Virus record (IMG/VR): IMGVR_UViG_3300042541_000829
Coordinates: 1 to 46,027 of that record
Reading direction: 5' to 3' (one strand)
DNA: 46,027 nucleotides
From: a virus
Shown here: piece by piece, positions 40,649 through 46,027 of the stretch
How the letters are laid out: each line of letters opens with the position of its first letter
How positions within the stretch are numbered: the first letter of the stretch is position 1
Translations under genes and position numbers: made by a program
The notes under the pieces: model-generated
What the model was told of the DNA's origin: nothing
Seen by the model: only the letters and a program-made list of their open reading frames with translations
Databases searched by the model: none

Positions 40649-40655
40649 ATAAATA
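40649..40655 (+). promoter_or_regulatory. T4-like late promoter motif ATAAATA
   Basis: GATAAATAATAAT only five bases before the HNH ATG at 40661, with no ribosome site, so a leaderless mRNA is possible. Confidence 0.4.
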
Positions 40656-40660
40656 ATAAT

Positions 40661-41260
40661 ATGAAGCATTTACATCATATTATTCCGAAACATGCCGGCG
40701 GCACAGACGAACCGAGCAATCTAATAGAACTCACTGTAGAGGAACACGCAGAAGCACATCGTAAATTATACGAAGAATACGGGCGTGTACAGGATAAACG
40801 AGCTTGGTTAGGGTTAGCAAAAATAATGACAGGTGAAGAGATTATAAAAGAAATACTCCATCAACCTAAAAGTGAAGACATGAAACGGAAATTATCGTTG
40901 GCTCGTAAAGGAAAATCAAATCCTTGGGCAATAGGAAATACAAATGCTTCTGTATTAGCAGGTCGTGTAAGATCAGAAGAAACTAAAAAGAAAATATCTC
41001 AAAGTAAAACAGGTAAGCCTAGAGAAGATTTAAAAGGTAATACCTTTGCTACTGTGCTTAAAGGCCGTAAAAAATCAGAAGAACACAAACAGGCAGTACT
41101 AAATGCGTTAAACAATAAAGAAGTAAAAGATAAGATATCTGCTAGTTGGGCTAGTAAACCATTAGTAAAGTGCCCGTATTGTGGTATAGAAGGTAAACAA
41201 GGACATAATATGAATAGATATCATTTTGATAATTGTAAAAAGGTAAAAGAAAATGGGTGA
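40661..41260 (+). CDS. HNH homing endonuclease with NUMOD3 and zinc finger
   Basis: A 199-residue protein from ATG at 40661. The HNH motif is LHHIIPKHAGGTDEPSNLIEL followed by EEHAEAHRKLYEEYG (His positions). NUMOD3-type helices (VRSEETKKKISQSKTG, RKKSEEHKQAVL) follow, and the C-terminus has a CPYC...H...C zinc finger. This is a freestanding homing nuclease. An in-frame ATG at 40646 lies inside the late motif and is rejected. It ends over the holin-like paralogue by eight bases. Confidence 0.85.
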   Translation: MKHLHHIIPKHAGGTDEPSNLIELTVEEHAEAHRKLYEEYGRVQDKRAWLGLAKIMTGEEIIKEILHQPKSEDMKRKLSLARKGKSNPWAIGNTNASVLAGRVRSEETKKKISQSKTGKPREDLKGNTFATVLKGRKKSEEHKQAVLNALNNKEVKDKISASWASKPLVKCPYCGIEGKQGHNMNRYHFDNCKKVKENG

Positions 41261-41582
41261 TATAGCAGATTTAGTGAACAAATATGGCTTTCCGATTGTT
41301 ATGGCAGTTGGCTTTGGTTTTATTATCAAATACGTGTGGGAATGGGCAACAAAAGAGGTAAAACCAGTCATTTCAGACGCAAATACTGTGCTTATTGCCT
41401 TAATTGATCGCATACGTATGTTAGACAACGATTTGATACGTTTAAATCAAAAAGTAAACACAGTATTACACCTACGTGGTAAAACAATTGAATACGAACG
41501 TGTCGAAGCTGAAAAAGAAATTAATCAAGCAGTTCATAAGAAATCAGAAGATGACAAAACCGCTAGTGGCGGTAGTGACTAA
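41253..41582 (+). CDS. holin-like small membrane protein (paralogue 2)
   Basis: A 109-residue protein: MGDIADLVNKYGFPIVMAVG, then a membrane helix (GFIIKYVWEWATKE) and LIALIDRIRMLDNDLIRLNQ, matching the order of the protein at 38854 (GDLGFPVAMA; ALDNRVKTMNHDVIRID). The acidic tail (AVHKKSEDDKTASGGSD) differs. The pair suggests a holin/antiholin-like or duplicated membrane function. It overlaps the convergent peptidase gene by four bases and the HNH gene by eight. Confidence 0.72.
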   Translation: MGDIADLVNKYGFPIVMAVGFGFIIKYVWEWATKEVKPVISDANTVLIALIDRIRMLDNDLIRLNQKVNTVLHLRGKTIEYERVEAEKEINQAVHKKSEDDKTASGGSD

Positions 41583-42370
41583 TCAACATCAATATCGCTG
41601 TGGCTTACTGTTACAGCGATTTTTTGTGCTTCTGGGAATCTAGTACGGGTATTCTTACTACCAAGTAACACAATTACACGCTGTCCTAATTCAGTATCAA
41701 TCAGCATAACCACACAACCACCGCTAGCACCAATATATCCTGTTTTACTAACTCGCACATCGTTGCTATTTCTAACCATTGGATTAGTGTTACCAAACTG
41801 CCACCAACGACGTTTAACTTTTATACTTACTTGAGGTTTACCACTGGCTTCAGTAATCTTTGTATATTCGTTTGCGGCCAGCACTAACTTACTTAGGTCA
41901 CGGGCATTACTGACATTGTTAGGATCTAATCCAGTTGGATCAGCAAACGTTGTACTTGACATACCTAGTACAAACGCAATGTGATTCATCTCAGCAATAC
42001 ATCGTGCCACACCGCCTGGATAATTTGCGCCTAACGTATATGCGGCAAAGTTATCACTCTTAACAATAGCAAGATCAATCAACTCACCACGAGTAAGTTG
42101 TTTAACACTACGAGGTAGTCGAGTATGATACTTGCCGACCAATCTACGATCAAGTGTGATCATTTCATCTAAGTTTTGATTAGCATTTAGTACAACCATT
42201 ACCGTCATTAGTTTAGTAATGCTAGCGATAGGTTGTACATGATCAGCATTCTTTTCTAATATAACTTCACCAGTAGTATCAGATACTAAAAATGATTTTG
42301 CTGTAATTGGTTTTGCTACCACTGCGGAGCAAAATAATAGCAGTAATATAAAACTACTTGCTCGTAGCAT
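41579..42370 (-). CDS. PBP7-type D,D-endopeptidase/carboxypeptidase (S11)
   Basis: From ATG at 42370 the product is 263 residues, with a signal peptide (MLRASSFILLLLFCSAVVAKP). Active-site motifs of the S11 penicillin-binding family: SITK (Ser50, Lys53), SDN (Ser105, Asn107) and KTG (Lys209). DPTGLDPNNVSNARDLSKL is typical. Such enzymes cut D-Ala crosslinks in periplasmic peptidoglycan. An upstream in-frame ATG at 42418 would remove the signal from the N-terminus and is less likely. It ends over the holin-like gene. In a phage this could modify the wall during infection or lysis. Confidence 0.88.
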   Translation of the reverse strand: MLRASSFILLLLFCSAVVAKPITAKSFLVSDTTGEVILEKNADHVQPIASITKLMTVMVVLNANQNLDEMITLDRRLVGKYHTRLPRSVKQLTRGELIDLAIVKSDNFAAYTLGANYPGGVARCIAEMNHIAFVLGMSSTTFADPTGLDPNNVSNARDLSKLVLAANEYTKITEASGKPQVSIKVKRRWWQFGNTNPMVRNSNDVRVSKTGYIGASGGCVVMLIDTELGQRVIVLLGSKNTRTRFPEAQKIAVTVSHSDIDVD

Positions 42371-44375
42371 GGTAAGTGCCGTCGAAATTTGCTGGTAATC
42401 CACCTTCCATACGTTCAATCATTAGTTCATAATAATGTTTAATTGTTACTTCGTCGTTGTTAACTAATTTCTTAGCCCACATGATAGCTTTCTTCCAATC
42501 ACCTCGAGTATATTCTTTACGATATTCTTCGTGCATGTGCGCGACAGTATGGCCCACAGTGTAGATGTCTAGGCCAATTGCTTTACCTTTAACAGCAATC
42601 TTGTCTAGCCACACCAGTTCAAAACGATCTTTAACTAATTCAGCAGTGTCTGGGCCTATGATCATTAACACACCATATGATTTAGTTTGACTTTCTAAAC
42701 GACTCGCTACACTAACAGGATCGCCCAATACATCGTAGCCCATCTTGCCTTCACTACCAATGTTACCTACTAGGATCTTGCCTGTATTAACTCCACAGCC
42801 CATACCTACATGTGGTTTGCCAATGCTGTCTAAATGTTCATTAAACTTGTCAACTGCTTCAATCATTTCTAATGCGGTCTTAACACCGTTGTAGGCATGA
42901 TCAATATCATCAATAGGAGCACCGTGAATATGTAATGACGCATCACCGATGAACTTAATCAGTGTACCATCGTTAGCAAACACAGGTTTACTGATAGCAG
43001 TCATATAGGCGTTCATGATAGCAGTGAAACCTTCTACATCCGCACCATACCGTTCGCCAAGGCCAGTGAAGTTACGCATGTCTGTCATAACCGCAGTAAG
43101 TTGTTTTTCCTCGCCACCTAAACGAATTAGGCTTGGATCTTTTTGTAAGCGTTCAACAATCACAGGACTTACATAGCTACCAAATTGTTTCTTGATCTGT
43201 TGTTTCTGTAAGAACTCACTAATAAACTTAACACCATAAGCGTGTAGCATAACCAGTACACCACCAGCTGTTGGCACAATAGCATCAAACAAGAAGTTGT
43301 AATGCGCAAACGCATACATTGTTAGCGGAGTAATACCAGCAAGTAACACAATACCTACACCTAAGCCAACATATACCCAACGGCTTAAGATTAAGATGAT
43401 AAGTGAGATAGCAATAAGAGCTAATAGTTCAGCACCTGGTGCCCAATCGGGACGTTCAATGTTTACGTTGTTGGCTAGTGTGCCGATGACAGCGGCCTGC
43501 ATATCTTGTGGCCAAATGCTACCAATTGATGTTGGTACTGGGTTAGCTAGACCTGCGGCACTTAATCCTACAATAACTACAGCACCACCAAAGTCTTTAG
43601 GTAAGTTGACTGCTGATACTTGTTGTGATTTTTGACTCCAATCTACCCAGATTCGTCCTTGACTGTCTGTAGCTATAGGACGGAAACTAGGAATACGCAT
43701 CTTCTCAACGCCATTCTCATTTAGCTTAACTTGGAATGTTGAATCTTGTGAAATAACACGCAGTACTTCTAAAGGAATACTTGGATATACTTCATTATTG
43801 TACCCAACAAATAAAGGTAGTCTACGATTAACACCGTCTACTTCCGGAAACGTATTAGCAATACCAACGCCTGCGGCGTTCTTTTCTAAACTTGGAATGT
43901 TAGCAATGATTCCCGGGTATTGAATAATAGTGTTGCTGTATTCTGCTCCAATAACAGCACTACCTGGCTTACGTGGAATATTCTTGCTAGCCTGACTAGG
44001 CATGTTAGTTAAGATAACTGGATGGTCTTCTAACTCTAATGCTAAGGCCGCATCGCCACCTTGACGATCTGCTTCTGGCATCATGACAGTCCAAACAACT
44101 AGACCAGCATTGCGACTATATAGGTCACCAATAATATTAGCGTACTTGTCACGCTTAAATGGCCATTGCCCGTACTTGTCTAATGTTGCTTCATCTATGT
44201 TTACAGTATAGATATTATTTTCTGTAGGAGCCTTACTGGAAATGAGTGTATCAAAGTATCTGAGCCTTACTGACTCTACAAACGTAGGTCCTTGTAAAGT
44301 AACAGCTACAATAATAGCAAGAGTAATTACCGCAGTCCATGGTGATACTAATATTTTCTTAAGTTTATTTTTCAT
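42354..44375 (-). CDS. CHASE2-transmembrane class III nucleotide cyclase
   Basis: A 673-residue protein. Residues 12-30 form a membrane helix. A CHASE2 sensor occupies about residues 38-308 (YTVNIDEATLDKYGQWPFKRD and PTSIGSIWPQDMQAAVIG are typical). Three membrane helices span about 315-380, and the class III catalytic domain covers about 420-610. Metal-binding Asp432 (TDMRNFT) and Asp478 (IGDAS), adenine-selecting Lys474 and Asp548, and Arg559 are present, but the transition-state Asn of the VNxAxR motif is Ser555 (GDPVSVASRL). Activity may be reduced or altered. It would make cAMP (possibly cGMP) at the inner membrane in answer to a periplasmic signal. It overlaps the peptidase gene by 17 bases. 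A late motif is seven bases before ATG with no ribosome site. Confidence 0.9.
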   Translation of the reverse strand: MKNKLKKILVSPWTAVITLAIIVAVTLQGPTFVESVRLRYFDTLISSKAPTENNIYTVNIDEATLDKYGQWPFKRDKYANIIGDLYSRNAGLVVWTVMMPEADRQGGDAALALELEDHPVILTNMPSQASKNIPRKPGSAVIGAEYSNTIIQYPGIIANIPSLEKNAAGVGIANTFPEVDGVNRRLPLFVGYNNEVYPSIPLEVLRVISQDSTFQVKLNENGVEKMRIPSFRPIATDSQGRIWVDWSQKSQQVSAVNLPKDFGGAVVIVGLSAAGLANPVPTSIGSIWPQDMQAAVIGTLANNVNIERPDWAPGAELLALIAISLIILILSRWVYVGLGVGIVLLAGITPLTMYAFAHYNFLFDAIVPTAGGVLVMLHAYGVKFISEFLQKQQIKKQFGSYVSPVIVERLQKDPSLIRLGGEEKQLTAVMTDMRNFTGLGERYGADVEGFTAIMNAYMTAISKPVFANDGTLIKFIGDASLHIHGAPIDDIDHAYNGVKTALEMIEAVDKFNEHLDSIGKPHVGMGCGVNTGKILVGNIGSEGKMGYDVLGDPVSVASRLESQTKSYGVLMIIGPDTAELVKDRFELVWLDKIAVKGKAIGLDIYTVGHTVAHMHEEYRKEYTRGDWKKAIMWAKKLVNNDEVTIKHYYELMIERMEGGLPANFDGTYHATSK

Positions 44376-44382
44376 AGTAAAA

Positions 44383-44389
44383 TATTTAT
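44383..44389 (-). promoter_or_regulatory. T4-like late promoter motif ATAAATA
   Basis: GATAAATATT lies seven bases before the cyclase ATG and over the end of rpoZ; a transcript from here would be almost leaderless. Confidence 0.4.
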
Positions 44390-44637
44390 CTACCCTGACG
44401 TACCTTACCTAAGTACTCACGACCAACTTTACCTTCTTCTACTTCCTGTAAGGCTGCGCTTACAGTACGATTACGATATTTTAACTTAGGGTCTGCTTGT
44501 TGAGCAATACGTCTAGTAGATTCAATTTCTCTAGCACGAGTAGCGGCAATAAGAATCATTTCAAATTGATTACCACCTATGTTTTTTAATGCTAAATCTG
44601 CGTCAATTTCTCGTCCTAATTTGTCAATATGGCTCAT
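44386..44637 (-). CDS. rpoZ: RNA polymerase omega subunit homologue
   Basis: An 83-residue protein from ATG at 44637 (AAGGAA, eight bases before). It matches bacterial omega: IGGNQFEMILIAATRAREI corresponds to the IGNRFDLVLVAARRARQ helix, and NRTVSAALQEVEEGKVG to the KTVIALREIEEG segment. Omega binds the RNAP beta-prime subunit and helps assembly. An in-frame ATG at 44697 lies in the promoter and is excluded. The early promoter at 44669-44697 suggests early expression, when a phage omega could replace the host's or mark RNAP for phage use. Confidence 0.88.
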   Translation of the reverse strand: MSHIDKLGREIDADLALKNIGGNQFEMILIAATRAREIESTRRIAQQADPKLKYRNRTVSAALQEVEEGKVGREYLGKVRQGR

Positions 44638-44668
44638 TATGGTTCCTTGGTTATGTTGTAGTATTATC

Positions 44669-44697
44669 AGTATACATTCATTAAACATAAAAGTCAA
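44669..44697 (-). promoter_or_regulatory. sigma-70 early promoter
   Basis: TTGACT at 44697-44692, 17-base spacer, TATACT at 44674-44669; leader of about 25 bases to the omega start. Confidence 0.78.
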
Positions 44698-44776
44698 GTG
44701 CTATATCAAATATGTGCTGTCTTTTTATTTGTGTAGGTTAAATACAATGTAAGCTAACTTTTATGAAAGGGTCAAA

Positions 44777-45073
44777 ATGAAAACTATTTTAGCAGTATTA
44801 TTATTAGGTAGTTGTATCACAGCAAATGCTAATCAAGCATTGGCACAGAAAAGTGGCTGTTTAGCTTGTCACGCAGTTGATCATAAGATCTTAGGTCCAG
44901 CGTATCGAGACGTTGCTGCCAAATATAAAGGTCAAGATGTTGAGGCTAAACTAGTAGCAAAGGTCAAAGCAGGTGGTAGTGGAGTATGGGGTCCTATTCC
45001 AATGCCGCCAATGAGTCCACAGATCAAAGACGAGGATATTAAAACGCTGGTTAAATGGGTGTTGACGCAGTAA
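44777..45073 (+). CDS. c551-like cytochrome c
   Basis: A 98-residue protein with a Sec signal (MKTILAVLLLGSCITANANQA). The heme-binding CLACH (Cys28, Cys31, His32) is followed by LGPAYRDVAAKYKG and GVWGPIPMPPMSP, where Met76 is the axial ligand, and WVLTQ closes the fold. This is the c8/c551-552 family of small periplasmic electron carriers of proteobacteria, about 80 mature residues. It carries electrons from periplasmic donors to terminal oxidases or nitrite reductase. AAAGGG is the ribosome site; TTAAATAC at 44738 may be a weak late motif. It faces the pqqA-like gene across a shared terminator. Confidence 0.95.
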   Translation: MKTILAVLLLGSCITANANQALAQKSGCLACHAVDHKILGPAYRDVAAKYKGQDVEAKLVAKVKAGGSGVWGPIPMPPMSPQIKDEDIKTLVKWVLTQ

Positions 45074-45075
45074 TA

Positions 45076-45103
45076 AAAAAGCCCCAATTGCTTAGGGCTT
45101 TTT
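45076..45103. terminator. terminator shared by cytochrome and pqqA-like genes
   Basis: AAAAAGCCC-CAATTGCTTA-GGGCTTTTT works in both directions between the convergent genes. Confidence 0.85.
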
Positions 45104-45158
45104 CTTTTCATTTTGAACTTTATGAGTTCAGATTGAAATCAATGTATAACGAATAAGA

Positions 45159-45230
45159 CTACTTATTCATCACGTACATAGTGATTTCAAACCCAAAGCG
45201 CATTTCAGTTGCTGATGGTGTTGTCCACAT
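45159..45230 (-). CDS. pqqA: PQQ precursor peptide PqqA
   Basis: A 23-residue frame from ATG at 45230, with AGGAG nine bases upstream. The peptide starts MWTTPSATEMRFGFEITMY and ends VMNK. It matches PqqA in length and in every conserved position: the MWT-P start, a T-x-x-R-x-GFE core, and the E-x-x-x-Y pair (Glu15, Tyr19) that PqqE crosslinks to build pyrroloquinoline quinone, the cofactor of periplasmic methanol, glucose and alcohol dehydrogenases. No other pqq gene is in the window, so host PqqBCDE would process it. Transcription could come from 45795 through the gene at 45446. The frame is too short to judge codon bias, so recognition rests on the conserved pattern. Confidence 0.85.
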   Translation of the reverse strand: MWTTPSATEMRFGFEITMYVMNK

Positions 45231-45445
45231 AATGTATAACTCCTGTATTTGTAAATTACGTTAATAATCACAAATCAGATCATTGGAGATATCGATCATT
45301 TGATAAAGGTCCAACTTGAGATTGCTAAGTACCGCAACAAGTTCACATTACTGTTTGCTTGTTACTAGTACTTATACATATAGTAACACCGTTTTGACCT
45401 AAATAACATACGTAAAATCATTAAAGACTAGTAATTTTTTTGTAA
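45231..45445 (-). other. 215-base leader region of the pqqA-like gene
   Basis: No convincing gene. It holds an imperfect hairpin (AACTTG...TTGC...GCAA...CAAGTT near 45310-45340), paired GATCATT repeats near 45275 and 45294, and an ACAAATAC motif at 45245-45252 that resembles the late promoter core. It could be a structured leader or a small RNA. Confidence 0.35.
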
Positions 45446-45766
45446 TTAACGTTTAAACTTCTCGTTAAATTCTTCCATGTGTGTACGAGGTAAGTTACGT
45501 ACTGCCGCCATAATAATAGCCGCATCTCTACTGTCAAAATTAGGATGCTTAATGTTCCAATCTCGTTTGCTTTCGGCACGTTCTAAACAAATACGTAAAT
45601 CTGCTTTAGTTTCAAAATCTTTTTCTACTAGAATAAGTGCGTTCATATCTATAATGTCTAAACAATATTCTACATATTTCTTAGTGCTGTTAATACTGTT
45701 ATAGTTAGTAGCACCACCTTTAAACACAGGCTTAATGCTTTTATATTTTTTTACAAAGTAGTTCAT
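45446..45766 (-). CDS. small phage protein of unknown function
   Basis: A 106-residue basic protein from ATG at 45766 (AAGGAG upstream), starting MNYFVKKYKSIKPVFKGGAT. It has a helical middle (YVEYCLDIIDMNALILVEKD) and a basic end (RTHMEEFNEKFKR). An in-frame ATG at 45823 is excluded because it lies in the -35 box. No motif recognised. It is the first gene after a perfect early promoter and may share a transcript with pqqA. Confidence 0.72.
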   Translation of the reverse strand: MNYFVKKYKSIKPVFKGGATNYNSINSTKKYVEYCLDIIDMNALILVEKDFETKADLRICLERAESKRDWNIKHPNFDSRDAAIIMAAVRNLPRTHMEEFNEKFKR

Positions 45767-45794
45767 AGTCTGCTCCTTGTATAAAAGAACAGCC

Positions 45795-45823
45795 ATTATA
45801 CTATCTTTTGGGTCAAATGTCAA
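45795..45823 (-). promoter_or_regulatory. sigma-70 early promoter (perfect consensus)
   Basis: TTGACA at 45823-45818, 17-base spacer, TATAAT at 45800-45795. Confidence 0.85.
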
Positions 45824-45850
45824 TTGATTAATCTATATTGTATAATCGTA

Positions 45851-45876
45851 AAAAAGCCCACCGAAGTGGGCTTTTT
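45851..45876 (-). terminator. rho-independent terminator with UUCG loop
   Basis: Minus strand AAAAAGCCCAC-TTCG-GTGGGCTTTTT, 14 bases after the partial CDS at the window end. Confidence 0.9.
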
Positions 45877-45889
45877 ATTCAACTACAGA

Positions 45890-46027
45890 TTAAAGACTGA
45901 ATACAGTTAAAGCACCGCCACCAGGAGCAGCATTGTATTTTGTTAATTCAGCATAACCACCAGCAGCACCTAAAGCGTCTGTTGGGTTAGTCATACCAAG
46001 GTTCATCGCCACACCAGCCCAGCCACC
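45890..46027 (-). CDS. C-terminal part of a probable virion protein
   Basis: The open frame enters from the window edge and gives 45 residues ending in TAA at 45890. It is Gly/Ala-rich (WAGVAMNLGMTNPTDALG, then AAPGGGALTVFSL). The composition and a strong terminator suit an abundant virion or structural protein, but the fragment is too short to name it. Confidence 0.6.
   Translation of the reverse strand, partial: GGWAGVAMNLGMTNPTDALGAAGGYAELTKYNAAPGGGALTVFSL

Noticed and set aside
44638-44697. N-terminal extension of the omega homologue
   Set aside because: The longer start would lie in the -35 and -10 boxes and has no ribosome site.

Overview
The window reads as an internal stretch of a large tailed-phage genome, T4-like in style and probably a big myovirus. 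Virion genes (two intramolecular-chaperone-type tail fibres, a 1,439-residue structural protein, several small adhesin-like proteins) are interleaved with a T4-type ATP-dependent DNA ligase, homing endonucleases, phage-conserved small proteins and an unusually rich set of host-like genes. Genes are tightly packed, often joined by ATGA or TAATG overlaps, and most lie on the minus strand. Two promoter classes can be read directly. The first is a set of near-perfect sigma-70 sites (TTGACA/T, 16-17 bp, TATAAT) in front of early-type genes. The second is a T4-like late motif (ATAAATA) in front of virion and some other genes. The host is not given. An 80-95% proteobacterial flavour (c551-type cytochrome, PqqA, permuted tmRNA) suggests an aerobic Gram-negative, quinoprotein-using host. 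A methylotrophic beta- or gammaproteobacterium is an attractive inference, not a demonstrated fact.

Layout. 1-2411: a partial A-type Fe-S carrier (ErpA/IscA), translation initiation factor IF-1 and small coupled phage genes. 2411-4987: an acidic phage protein, then a periplasmic FlgT-N-like protein and a lipoprotein. 5059-6071: a gamma-glutamylcyclotransferase-like protein and a SleB-type wall hydrolase. 6176-9136: small regulators (winged-helix-like, AbrB-like, WYL_2-like) and DNA ligase. 9198-19152: a virion/tail-fibre block. 19256-21166: a complete groES-groEL operon. 21256-22987: an HNH nuclease and a GQHR-motif protein. 23164-23520: a circularly permuted (two-piece) tmRNA gene with a 28-codon tag frame. 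24559-28593: a radical SAM protein, an asparagine-synthetase-like protein, ClpP, an unknown and a TraR/DksA zinc-finger protein. 28649-31754: small phage proteins and the UV endonuclease UvdE. 31793-38324: a fibre-like protein followed by small-molecule/sugar enzymes (amidinotransferase, Fe(II)/2-oxoglutarate oxygenase, UDP-sugar dehydrogenase, possible glycosyltransferase) and a GIY-YIG nuclease. 38385-42370: a membrane/lysis-type cassette (two holin-like paralogues, a class-3 lipase, a DUF4337-like protein, a PBP7-type peptidase) with an HNH nuclease. 42354-44637: a CHASE2-class III nucleotide cyclase and an RNA polymerase omega homologue. 44777-45230: a c551-like cytochrome c facing a pqqA-like gene. 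The window ends in a partial, probably structural, CDS.

How the parts may work together. Several genes target central host machines: omega and TraR/DksA act on RNA polymerase, IF-1 and tmRNA on the ribosome, GroESL and ClpP on protein folding and turnover, ErpA on Fe-S maturation, and the cyclase on second-messenger signalling. Cytochrome c plus the PQQ precursor peptide points to support of periplasmic quinoprotein dehydrogenase respiration during infection. The 24.6-38.3 kb enzymes could form an undescribed modification pathway. The most notable items are pqqA, cytochrome c, the permuted tmRNA, the cyclase with an altered catalytic residue, and omega.
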